Below are positions 17,206-24,720 of a DNA stretch of 64,000 nucleotides, piece by piece; position 1 is the stretch's first letter; the number at the start of each line of letters is the position of its first letter. The position numbers were made by a program, and so were the translations under genes. The DNA comes from Dryocola clanedunensis (lineage in GTDB: Bacteria > Pseudomonadota > Gammaproteobacteria > Enterobacterales > Enterobacteriaceae): NCBI RefSeq assembly GCF_025215155.1, contig NZ_JALHAM010000119.1. The stretch is one strand, 5' to 3'. The notes under the pieces are model-generated. The model did not search any database, was not told where the DNA came from, and saw only the letters and a program-made list of their open reading frames with translations.

Positions 17206-19239
17206 TTATTCTTTACGAGCAACCAGCGTCAGAATGGAATAGAGCGCCACGGACTGGCCGTCCTGATTCAGCACCTCAACCGCCCACTCCACAACGCCAA
17301 CGGGCCTGTCTTCCGCCGTTTTCTGCGGCTTAGCCGTCTTGCGTTTGCAGGTCAGGCGCACCTGGATGGTATCGCCGATTTTCACCGGTTCGATAAAGCG
17401 CAGGTTTTCCATGCCGTAGTTGGCGATAACCGGCCCGACGCCCGGGTCGACAAACAGCCCGGCTGCCGCAGAAACCACGAAGTAGCCGTGCGCCACGCGT
17501 TCGCCGAAAAACGACTCGGCAGCGCCGATCTTGTCAACGTGGGCATAAAAATGGTCGCCGCTCAGGTTGGCGAAGTTAACGATATCCGCCTCGGTGATGG
17601 TCCGGCGCGCGGTCAGCAGGCTCTCCCCAATCTGCAGATTGTCGAAATGTTTGCGGAAAGGATGAACGGGATCTTCTGTGACCGCCGCACCGTAGCTCCA
17701 CTGCCTGCTGACGGCGGCGAGCATGGTCGGGCTGCCCTGAATCGCCGTGCGCTGCATATAGTGTTTCACCGCACGCAGGCCGCCCAGCTCTTCACCGCCG
17801 CCCGCACGACCAGGCCCACCGTGAACCAGCATCGGCAATGGCGAGCCGTGGCCGGTGGATTCGACGGACGACTCCTGATTCAGCACCTGAATACGACCAT
17901 GCGCCCGCGCAGCGCCCAGAACAAACTGGCGGGCGATATTCCCGTCTGCGGTGACCAGCGTTCCCGCAAGGCTGCCCTGGCCCGCGCGCGCCAGGGTCAT
18001 TGCATGTTCTGTATCCCGATAAGGCATAACGGTCGCGACCGGGCCGAAGGCTTCCAGCTCGTGGACGGCTGGCGTCTCGTCCGGCTGCTGGCAGAGCAGG
18101 AGAGTGGGCGGGTAGAAAGCGCCAGCCGTGGAGGTATCCGCTTTGCCACCGACTACGGCTTTGCAACCCGCGGCTAACAATAGATCCACTTTCTGCTGTA
18201 CGTCATCACGCTGCTCAAGGCTGACCAGCGAACCCATGCGCACGCCTTCCTGCATCGGGTCGCCGGGCTGGATTTTCTCCAGTTTGGCCTTCAGCGCCAG
18301 GGTGACGTTCTCCAACTGCTTACTGGGAACGATAATACGGCGAATAGCGGTACATTTTTGTCCGGCCTTAGCCGTCATTTCACGCACAACCTCTCGGATG
18401 AACAGCGCGAACTCAGGCTGTTCCGGGGAGACGTCCTCGCCAAGCACACAGCAGTTAAGCGAGTCCGCCTCCATGGTGAAGGGTACGGAGCGGGCGATGA
18501 TATTAGGGTGACAACGTAACTTTTGCCCGGTGCTGGCGGAGCCGGTGAAGGTCACCACGTCCTGCTCATCCAGCAGATCGAACAGGTTGCCGACGCCGCC
18601 GCAGATGAGGCTGATGGCGCCATCCGGCACCAGACCAGACTCGACGATGGACTTCACCATCGCGTGCGTAACCTGCGCGCTGGCTGTGCCGGGTTTGATG
18701 ATGGCAGGCACGCCCGCAAGCCAGGTCGGCGCCAGCTTCTCCAGCATTCCCCAGCACGGGAAGTTAAAAGCGTTGATATGCAGCGCGACGCCGGATTTTG
18801 ATGTCAGCACGTGACGGGCGGCAAAGCCACCTTGCTTTGAGAGGGGGATCGTTTCATCTTCCGGCCACAGCACGTCGTCCGGCAGTTCGCGATTGCCCAT
18901 GCCTGCGTAAGCGAACAGGGTGCCGATACCGCCTTCAATGTCCACCCAGCTGTCGGCACGCGTGGCGCCCGTCTGCCAGGAGATCTCATAGAACGCCTCT
19001 TTGTTAGCCAGCAAATGCTTCGCCACGGCTTTCAGCATGGCGGCGCGCTCTACGAAGGTCATGGCGCTTAACGCCTTGCCGCCGTGGTCGATGGCGTAGC
19101 GGCGCGCCTTCGCCATATCCAGTCCCTCGCTCGTCACCTGGTACAGCGCCTCGCCGCTAATTGCATGATTTATCGTGCGTTCCTTTCCGTGGCCCATCAC
19201 CCAGCTGCCTGCCAGATAGCTCGTTAACTGTTGCATCAC
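17206..19239 (-). CDS. paaZ: Bifunctional oxepin-CoA hydrolase / 3-oxo-5,6-dehydrosuberyl-CoA semialdehyde dehydrogenase
   Basis: A 677-residue fusion (E. coli PaaZ is 681). The N-terminal aldehyde dehydrogenase domain (about 1-520) has the catalytic Cys in KAGQKCTAIRR near residue 295. The C-terminal MaoC-like hydratase domain (about 535-677) has LSGDHFYAHVD with catalytic Asp and His. The hydratase opens the oxepin-CoA ring and the dehydrogenase oxidises the resulting semialdehyde. It is transcribed away from paaA across a 283-bp shared regulatory region carrying PaaX-like and CRP-like sites. Confidence 0.96.
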   Translation of the reverse strand: MMQQLTSYLAGSWVMGHGKERTINHAISGEALYQVTSEGLDMAKARRYAIDHGGKALSAMTFVERAAMLKAVAKHLLANKEAFYEISWQTGATRADSWVDIEGGIGTLFAYAGMGNRELPDDVLWPEDETIPLSKQGGFAARHVLTSKSGVALHINAFNFPCWGMLEKLAPTWLAGVPAIIKPGTASAQVTHAMVKSIVESGLVPDGAISLICGGVGNLFDLLDEQDVVTFTGSASTGQKLRCHPNIIARSVPFTMEADSLNCCVLGEDVSPEQPEFALFIREVVREMTAKAGQKCTAIRRIIVPSKQLENVTLALKAKLEKIQPGDPMQEGVRMGSLVSLEQRDDVQQKVDLLLAAGCKAVVGGKADTSTAGAFYPPTLLLCQQPDETPAVHELEAFGPVATVMPYRDTEHAMTLARAGQGSLAGTLVTADGNIARQFVLGAARAHGRIQVLNQESSVESTGHGSPLPMLVHGGPGRAGGGEELGGLRAVKHYMQRTAIQGSPTMLAAVSRQWSYGAAVTEDPVHPFRKHFDNLQIGESLLTARRTITEADIVNFANLSGDHFYAHVDKIGAAESFFGERVAHGYFVVSAAAGLFVDPGVGPVIANYGMENLRFIEPVKIGDTIQVRLTCKRKTAKPQKTAEDRPVGVVEWAVEVLNQDGQSVALYSILTLVARKE

Positions 19240-19277
19240 ACTCTCCGCAAAGTATTACGTTTAATGCATTTAATGTT

Positions 19278-19291
19278 TGATTTGTGAATCA
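19278..19291. promoter_or_regulatory. Candidate PaaX operator on the paaZ side
   Basis: TGATT-TGTG-AATCA is a perfect 5-bp dyad 39-52 bp upstream of the paaZ start. TGATTC/GAATCA half-sites are the core of PaaX operators in E. coli. The same half-site recurs before paaA and paaX. Operator function is inferred. Confidence 0.5.
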
Positions 19292-19393
19292 TAAAAAGCA
19301 AGGTGTAATTTAATAATTTATTAACAGTGTGAAATAGTGAGATGGTCTGTCATTTCGTAACGAGCTGAAAAATGATGATTTAACGAGATTTAT

Positions 19394-19409
19394 CGTGACG
19401 ATGCTCACA
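19394..19409. promoter_or_regulatory. Candidate CRP site in the paaZ-paaA intergenic region
   Basis: CGTGA-CGATGC-TCACA matches the TGTGA-N6-TCACA consensus at 9 of 10 positions. The paa promoters of E. coli are known to need CRP and IHF, so a site here fits catabolite control of both divergent units. Confidence 0.6.
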
Positions 19410-19468
19410 AAGCATGCGGATTAATTTTGCTGTTTTCGTTAACTTATCTGTAACTTTTATCTGTCAAG

Positions 19469-19508
19469 TGATTCATTAAATCTTATTTATTGAATCTTAT
19501 TTGAATCA
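19469..19508. promoter_or_regulatory. Candidate PaaX operator on the paaA side
   Basis: TGATTCA (19469-19475) and its exact reverse complement TGAATCA (19502-19508) flank an AT-rich stretch just upstream of the paaA ribosome site. PaaX bound here would cover the promoter and be released by phenylacetyl-CoA. The dyad is seen; its role is inferred. Confidence 0.5.
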
Positions 19509-19522
19509 TAAAAGGTGATGCC

Positions 19523-20440
19523 GTGATTGAACAACACCGCTTTGATGAGCGAATCGCACAGGAAATCGCGATAGAGCCGCAGGACTGGATGCCCGACGAA
19601 TACCGTAAAACGCTGATCCGCCAGATTGGGCAGCACGCCCATTCGGAGATTGTCGGCATGCTGCCGGAAGGGAACTGGCTGACCCGCGCCCCGAGCCTGA
19701 AGCGCAAAGCCATTCTGCTGGCGAAGGTGCAGGACGAAGCCGGGCACGGGCTTTACCTGTACAGCGCTGCGGAAACGCTGGGCTGCGCCCGGGAGGACAT
19801 CTACCAGAAGATGCTCGACGGCAGGATGAAATACTCGTCGATCTTTAACTATCCGACGCTGAACTGGGCGGATATCGGGGTGATCGGCTGGCTGGTTGAC
19901 GGTGCGGCCATTGTTAACCAGGTCGCCCTGTGCCGTACCTCCTACGGGCCGTATGCCCGGGCGATGGTGAAAATCTGTAAAGAAGAGAGCTTCCACCAGC
20001 GCCAGGGTTTTGAGGCCTGCAACGTGCTGGCGCAGGGCAGTGAGGCCCAGCGGCAGATGCTGCAGGACGCCATCAACCGTTTCTGGTGGCCCGCGCTGAT
20101 GATGTTTGGCCCGAACGACGACAACTCCCCGAACAGCGCGCAGAGCCTGGCCTGGAAAATTAAACGTTTCGGGAATGACGAGCTGCGCCAGCGCTTCGTG
20201 GACAACACCGTTCCGCAGGTTGAGCTGCTCGGCATGACCGTGCCGGACAAAGATCTGCGCTGGAATGAAGAAACCGGCCATTACGAGTTCGGCGAAATCG
20301 ACTGGCACGAATTTAACGAGGTGGTTGCCGGACGAGGGCTGTGTAACGAAGAGCGCCTGGCCGCCAAGCGTAAAGCCTGGGAAGAGGGCGCGTGGGTGCG
20401 CGAAGCCGCTCTGGCATACGCTGCAAAAAATGTCGGATGA
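19523..20440 (+). CDS. paaA: 1,2-phenylacetyl-CoA epoxidase subunit A (diiron catalytic subunit)
   Basis: A 305-residue ferritin-like diiron oxygenase that epoxidises the ring of phenylacetyl-CoA. Iron ligands are in KVQDEAGHGLYLY (E..H near residue 72) and CKEESFHQRQGFE (EE..H). It starts at a GTG preceded by AAAGGTG; the family's N-terminus (RFxERIAQE.AIEPQDWMP) follows directly. The last residues and stop codon are supplied by a REP unit, so the tail is shorter than and unlike that of E. coli (309 aa). It heads the paaABCDEFGHIJK operon and works with PaaC, PaaB and the reductase PaaE. Confidence 0.96.
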   Translation: MIEQHRFDERIAQEIAIEPQDWMPDEYRKTLIRQIGQHAHSEIVGMLPEGNWLTRAPSLKRKAILLAKVQDEAGHGLYLYSAAETLGCAREDIYQKMLDGRMKYSSIFNYPTLNWADIGVIGWLVDGAAIVNQVALCRTSYGPYARAMVKICKEESFHQRQGFEACNVLAQGSEAQRQMLQDAINRFWWPALMMFGPNDDNSPNSAQSLAWKIKRFGNDELRQRFVDNTVPQVELLGMTVPDKDLRWNEETGHYEFGEIDWHEFNEVVAGRGLCNEERLAAKRKAWEEGAWVREAALAYAAKNVG

Positions 20441-20513
20441 CGCTGCGCTTATCCGATCTACGTAAATGCGAAAGCTTCGTAGGGGGGATAAGCGTCAGCG
20501 CCATCCACCAAAA
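20433..20513. repeat. BIME inside the paa operon, overlapping the paaA stop
   Basis: TCGGATGACGCTGCGCTTATCCGA (20433-20456) and the opposed GGGGGATAAGCGTCAGCGCCATCC (20483-20506) sit between paaA and paaB. The stop codon of paaA is the TGA of the first unit. The element may alter the ratio of PaaA to downstream products. Confidence 0.75.
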
Positions 20514-20524
20514 AGGAAAATCAT

Positions 20525-20812
20525 ATGAGCAATGTCCACTGGCCGTTATACGAAGTCTTTATCCGCAGCAAACAGGGGCTTTCGCATCGTCACGTCGGGA
20601 GCCTGCACGCCGCCGATGACCAGATGGCGCTGGAAAACGCCCGCGATGCCTACACCCGCCGCAGCGAAGGCTGTTCTATCTGGGTGGTGAAGGCGAGCGA
20701 AATCGTTGCCTCGCAGCCGGAAGAGCGGCCGGCGTTCTTCGACCCGGCGGAAAGCAAAATCTACCGTCACCCAACGTTCTACACGCTGCCCGACGGCATC
20801 GAGCACATGTGA
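20525..20812 (+). CDS. paaB: 1,2-phenylacetyl-CoA epoxidase subunit B
   Basis: A 95-residue small subunit of the PaaABCE epoxidase; it has no catalytic metal and bridges PaaAC heterodimers. The sequence is typical (NVHWPLYEVFIRSKQGLSHRHVGSLHAADD, then YTRRSEGCSIWVV). The ATG follows AAAAAGGAAAATCAT. The gap from paaA is 84 bp because of the REP pair; the rest of the operon is tightly spaced. Confidence 0.95.
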   Translation: MSNVHWPLYEVFIRSKQGLSHRHVGSLHAADDQMALENARDAYTRRSEGCSIWVVKASEIVASQPEERPAFFDPAESKIYRHPTFYTLPDGIEHM

Positions 20813-20820
20813 GGCGCGCC

Positions 20821-21576
20821 ATGACTTACTCCCCGTTAACCACCTACACCCTGCGGCTGGGCGATACCTGCCTGGTGCTGGCCCAGCGCCTGACCGGCTG
20901 GTGTGGCCATGCGCCGGAGCTGGAGATCGATCTGGCGCTGGCGAACATCGGCCTGGATCTGCTGGGCCAGGGGCGCAACTTCCTGAGTTATGCCGCAGAG
21001 ATTCAGGGCGAGCAGCTCGATGAGGACAGGCTGGCTTTTGGTCGCGACGAGCGCCAGTACTACAACCTGCTGCTGGCCGAACAGCCGAACGGCGATTTCG
21101 CCGATACGCTGATGCGTCAGTATCTGCTGGACGCCTGGCACGTCGCCCTGTTCAGCCGCCTGATGCACAGCCGCGATTTGCAGCTGGCTGCCATCGCCGC
21201 AAAAGCGATTAAAGAGGTTCGCTATCACCTGCGCTTCAGCCGCGGCTGGCTGGTGCGGCTGGGTAACGGCACCGAGCTTTCACAGCAGAAGATGCAGAGT
21301 GCACTGAACAGGCTCTGGCGCTTCACGGGTGAACTGTTTCACGCCGACGAGCTGGAAATCAGCCTGGCAGAGCAGGGTATCGCCGTCGACCCACGCGGCC
21401 TGCGTGACGAATGGGAAGCGGAAGTGTTCAGCGCCCTGAATGATGCATCGCTGGTGAAACCGCAGGAAGCGCAGTACCGCAGCGGCGGAAAACAGGGGTT
21501 GCACACCGAGCACCTCGGCCCGCTGCTGGCGGAGATGCAGTACCTGCAGCGTGCTTATCCCGAACTGCAATGGTAG
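20821..21576 (+). CDS. paaC: 1,2-phenylacetyl-CoA epoxidase subunit C
   Basis: A 251-residue structural partner of PaaA with the same helical-bundle fold but without a full set of iron ligands; PaaA and PaaC form the catalytic core pair. Matches E. coli PaaC (TYTLRLGDxCLVLxQRLxxWCGHAPELEIDLALANIGLDLLGQ at the start; GLHTEHLGPLLAEMQYLQR at the end). The start at 20821 has TGAGG upstream; a GTG at 20809 in frame is less likely. It follows paaB by 8 bp. Confidence 0.95.
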   Translation: MTYSPLTTYTLRLGDTCLVLAQRLTGWCGHAPELEIDLALANIGLDLLGQGRNFLSYAAEIQGEQLDEDRLAFGRDERQYYNLLLAEQPNGDFADTLMRQYLLDAWHVALFSRLMHSRDLQLAAIAAKAIKEVRYHLRFSRGWLVRLGNGTELSQQKMQSALNRLWRFTGELFHADELEISLAEQGIAVDPRGLRDEWEAEVFSALNDASLVKPQEAQYRSGGKQGLHTEHLGPLLAEMQYLQRAYPELQW

Positions 21577-21587
21577 CGAGGCAGCCT

Positions 21588-22088
21588 ATGCAAACTCTCG
21601 ACGCGCTGGAACCGGCCCAGGTTCGCGACGTATGGCGCATTCTCGGGCAAATCAGCGACCCGGAAATTCCGGTGCTGACCATCACCGACCTGGGCATGGT
21701 GCGCAGCGTGCATCACCGTGACGACGGCTGGCACATCGGCTTCACGCCGACGTACTCCGGCTGCCCGGCGACGGATTTTTTGCTGGCGGCTATCCGCGAA
21801 GCGATGGCCGAAGCTGACCTGCAGCCGGTGCATATCGAACAGATGCTTCACCCGGCCTGGACAACGGACTGGATGACGCCCGAGGCGAAAGCGCGGCTGC
21901 GCGAATACGGCATCAGCCCGCCGCAGGGCCACGCCTGTCACGCCTCGTCGGCGAGTGCAGAAGTCAGCTGCCCACGCTGCGGAAGTTTGCATACCTCGCT
22001 GATTAGCGAATTCGGTTCCACGGCCTGCAAAGCGCTCTATCGCTGCGACAGCTGCCGCGAACCCTTTGATTACTTTAAATGTATTTGA
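21588..22088 (+). CDS. paaD: PaaD, iron-sulfur assembly protein for the epoxidase reductase
   Basis: A 166-residue protein with an N-terminal DUF59/MIP18 domain (SDPEIPVLTITDLGMVR; the TYSGCPATDF loop carries the conserved Cys) and a C-terminal four-cysteine metal site (CPRCGSLHT...YRCDSC...CI). It is needed for phenylacetyl-CoA epoxidase activity in vivo, probably by maturing the Fe-S cluster of PaaE. The ATG at 21588 follows CGAGGCAG. It lies 11 bp after paaC. Confidence 0.94.
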   Translation: MQTLDALEPAQVRDVWRILGQISDPEIPVLTITDLGMVRSVHHRDDGWHIGFTPTYSGCPATDFLLAAIREAMAEADLQPVHIEQMLHPAWTTDWMTPEAKARLREYGISPPQGHACHASSASAEVSCPRCGSLHTSLISEFGSTACKALYRCDSCREPFDYFKCI

Positions 22089-22095
22089 GGTTGCC

Positions 22096-23163
22096 ATGAC
22101 GACGTTTCATTCGCTTAAGGTGGCTCGCATTGAACAGGAAACTCCGGAGGCGGTGGCCATCACCTTCGCGGTTCCCGCAGAGCTGCGCAGCCATTACGCT
22201 TTTAAACCCGGCCAGCATCTGACGCTGAAAACGCGCCTCGGGGACGAAGTGCTGCGCCGCTGCTACTCCATCTGCCGGGCCGAGCAGCCTGGTGAAATCT
22301 GTGTGGCCGTGAAGGCCATTGAGGGCGGGCGCTTCTCCCATTACGCGGTCAGCGACCTGGTTGCCGGTATGGCGATGGACGTGATGATCCCGCAGGGAAC
22401 GTTTGGCTATCAGCCGCAGCCTGAAACCCAGGGCAATTATCTGGCCCTGGCGGTGGGCTCCGGCATAACGCCAATGCTGGCGATTATCGGCTCCACGCTC
22501 GCCACCGAGCCGCAAAGCACAGTGACGCTGGTCTACGGCAACCGCAGCAGCCGCAGCATGATGTTCCGCCAGGCGCTGGCCGACCTTAAAGACCGCTACC
22601 CGCAGCGTTTACAGCTTATATACCTGTTCAGCCAGGAAACTCAGGAGAGCGATCTGCTCAGCGGGCGGCTTGACGGCGCGAAGCTAAAGGCGCTGGGCGA
22701 CCAGCTGCTGGACCTGAAAGGTTTCGACCGCACCTTTATCTGCGGCCCGCAAAGCATGATGCAGGAGTCCGAGACAGCGCTGCTGGCGCTGGGCGTTGCG
22801 CAGCAGAACATCTTCATTGAGCATTTCAATACGCCGGGTACCGCGCCGAGCCTGCGCCGTCGCGAACAGGCGGCGGGCAAAGTCGTCACGCTGCGCCAGG
22901 ACGGACGCGACCGCAAAATCACCCTCGACGCCCACGACGAAAGCATTCTTGATGCGGCATTGCGGCAGGGCGCGGATCTGCCTTACGCCTGCAAAGGCGG
23001 CGTCTGCGCCACCTGCCGCTGTAAGGTGGTGAGCGGTGAGGTCGAGATGGGCATCAACTACAGTCTTGAACCCGATCAGCTGGCGGCGGGCTACGTCCTG
23101 AGCTGCCAGACGCTGCCGAAAGGCGATGACGTGGTGCTCGACTTTGACGCGCAGGGGTTGTGA
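22096..23163 (+). CDS. paaE: 1,2-phenylacetyl-CoA epoxidase subunit E (reductase)
   Basis: A 355-residue electron carrier with an FAD domain (RCYSICRAEQPG near residue 55), an NAD(P)H domain (ALAVGSGITPMLAI near residue 120) and a C-terminal plant-type [2Fe-2S] ferredoxin domain (CKGGVCATCRCK plus a distal Cys in LSCQTL). It passes electrons from NADPH to the PaaA diiron centre. The ATG at 22096 follows TTGAGGTTGCC and is 7 bp after paaD; its TGA overlaps the paaF ATG. Confidence 0.95.
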   Translation: MTTFHSLKVARIEQETPEAVAITFAVPAELRSHYAFKPGQHLTLKTRLGDEVLRRCYSICRAEQPGEICVAVKAIEGGRFSHYAVSDLVAGMAMDVMIPQGTFGYQPQPETQGNYLALAVGSGITPMLAIIGSTLATEPQSTVTLVYGNRSSRSMMFRQALADLKDRYPQRLQLIYLFSQETQESDLLSGRLDGAKLKALGDQLLDLKGFDRTFICGPQSMMQESETALLALGVAQQNIFIEHFNTPGTAPSLRRREQAAGKVVTLRQDGRDRKITLDAHDESILDAALRQGADLPYACKGGVCATCRCKVVSGEVEMGINYSLEPDQLAAGYVLSCQTLPKGDDVVLDFDAQGL

Positions 23164-23930
23164 TGAGCGAACTTCTTAGCCGCCGGAACGACCGGGTTTT
23201 AACGCTGACGCTGAACCGCCCGCAGGCCCGCAATGCGCTGAATAACGCGCTGCTGGAGCAGCTTGCGGATGCGCTGGAAGCGGCACAAAGCGATGACAGT
23301 ATCGGTGCGGTGGTGATGACCGGCAGCGAGCGTTGCTTCGCAGCAGGCGCCGATCTTAAAGAGATGGCGAGCCGCGATATGCCCGCCACGCTGAACGATC
23401 CGCGCCCGCAGCTGTGGGCACGCATCGAACGATTCCCCAAACCGCTGCTGACGGCGGTTAACGGCTATGCGCTTGGCGCAGGCTGTGAACTTGCCATGCT
23501 GAGCGACATCGTGCTGGCGGGGGACAACGCCCGCTTTGGCCTGCCGGAGATCACGCTGGGCATTATGCCCGGCGCGGGCGGCACCCAGCGGCTGATCCGC
23601 AGCGTTGGCAAAGCGCTGGCTTACCGCATGGTGCTGACAGGGGAGGCTATCACCGCAGACCAGGCGCTACAGGCGGGTCTGGCGGCTGAAGTTTGCCCCG
23701 CAGCGCTGACGCTGGAATATGCGCAAAAGCTCGCAGCCCGCATTGCTCAACATGCTCCGCTTGCGTTACAGGCCGCAAAAACTGCTCTGCGCCAGGCGCA
23801 CGAACTTTCGCTGGCTCAGGGGCTACAGCAGGAGCGCCAGCTGTTCACGCTGCTTGCCGCCACCTCCGACCGTCAGGAAGGCATCGCCGCGTTCCTGGAA
23901 AAACGACCCGCCGCGTTCAAAGGACGATAG
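23163..23930 (+). CDS. paaF: 2,3-dehydroadipyl-CoA hydratase
   Basis: A 255-residue enoyl-CoA hydratase/isomerase (crotonase fold). The oxyanion-hole segments are FAAGADLKEMA and ALGAGCELAMLSD, and the catalytic Glu region is LPEITLGIMPGAGG. It hydrates 2,3-dehydroadipyl-CoA to 3-hydroxyadipyl-CoA late in phenylacetate breakdown. The start overlaps the stop of paaE, showing tight coupling. Confidence 0.94.
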   Translation: MSELLSRRNDRVLTLTLNRPQARNALNNALLEQLADALEAAQSDDSIGAVVMTGSERCFAAGADLKEMASRDMPATLNDPRPQLWARIERFPKPLLTAVNGYALGAGCELAMLSDIVLAGDNARFGLPEITLGIMPGAGGTQRLIRSVGKALAYRMVLTGEAITADQALQAGLAAEVCPAALTLEYAQKLAARIAQHAPLALQAAKTALRQAHELSLAQGLQQERQLFTLLAATSDRQEGIAAFLEKRPAAFKGR

Positions 23931-23932
23931 CC

Positions 23933-24718
23933 ATGACTTTTATTCTCAGCGATGTGCAAAACGGCGTAATGACGCTGACCTTAAATCGGCCGGAACGCCT
24001 GAACAGCTTTAACGATGAAATGCACCGCCAGCTGGCGGAAGCGCTGACCCAGGCCAAACGTGACGACGCTATCCGCTGCCTTTTGATTACCGGCGAGGGC
24101 CGTGCGTTTTGTGCGGGTCAGGATCTTAACGATCGTAACGTCGACCCAAACGGGGCCGCGCCGGATCTTGGGTCCTCCGTCGAAAACTTCTATAACCCGC
24201 TGGTCAGGCGGCTGGCAAAGCTGCCGAAGCCGGTGATAGCCGCTGTAAACGGCGTTGCCGCCGGAGCCGGAGCTACGCTGGCGCTGGGCTGCGATATGGT
24301 CATTGCCGCGCGCTCCGTTAATTTCATTATGTCTTTCAGCAGGCTGGGCCTGGTGCCCGACTGCGGCGGCACCTGGTTCCTGCCGCGAGTCGCCGGGCGT
24401 GCCCGTGCGATGGGCCTTGCGCTGCTGGGCGAGAAGCTCAGCGCGGAGCAGGCGCACCAGTGGGGAATGATCTGGCAGGTGGTGGATGACGAAGCGCTGA
24501 TTGATACCGGCCGTGCGCTTGCCGCGCATTTCGCCAGCCAGCCTACGTTGGGCCTGGGACTGGTGAAGAAGGCGCTGCTCGCCTCGGAAAATAACACGCT
24601 GGACGCACAGCTGGATCTGGAGCGGGACTACCAGCGTATCGCCGGACGCAGCGACGACTACCGCGAAGGCGTGGCGGCTTTCCTGGCCAAACGTCCGCCG
24701 GTTTTTAAGGGGAAATAA
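23933..24718 (+). CDS. paaG: 1,2-epoxyphenylacetyl-CoA isomerase
   Basis: A 261-residue crotonase-family enzyme that isomerises ring-1,2-epoxyphenylacetyl-CoA to oxepin-CoA and also moves the double bond in the dehydrosuberyl-CoA intermediate. Typical segments are FCAGQDLNDRN and VAAGAGATLALGCDMVIAA, and SRLGLVPDCGGTWFLPR has the catalytic Asp/Cys loop of PaaG. It starts 2 bp after paaF (ATG at 23933); the longer open frame upstream is overlap with paaF. Confidence 0.95.
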   Translation: MTFILSDVQNGVMTLTLNRPERLNSFNDEMHRQLAEALTQAKRDDAIRCLLITGEGRAFCAGQDLNDRNVDPNGAAPDLGSSVENFYNPLVRRLAKLPKPVIAAVNGVAAGAGATLALGCDMVIAARSVNFIMSFSRLGLVPDCGGTWFLPRVAGRARAMGLALLGEKLSAEQAHQWGMIWQVVDDEALIDTGRALAAHFASQPTLGLGLVKKALLASENNTLDAQLDLERDYQRIAGRSDDYREGVAAFLAKRPPVFKGK

Positions 24719-24720
24719 TC

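Noticed and set aside
17086..18177. 363-codon open frame antisense to paaZ
   Set aside because: It lies wholly on the reverse of a certain gene and its upstream REP region, has no ribosome site and no recognisable domain; long reverse frames are common in GC-rich genes.
19487..20308. 273-codon frame antisense to paaA
   Set aside because: Shadow of paaA; low-complexity Arg/His composition and no start signals.
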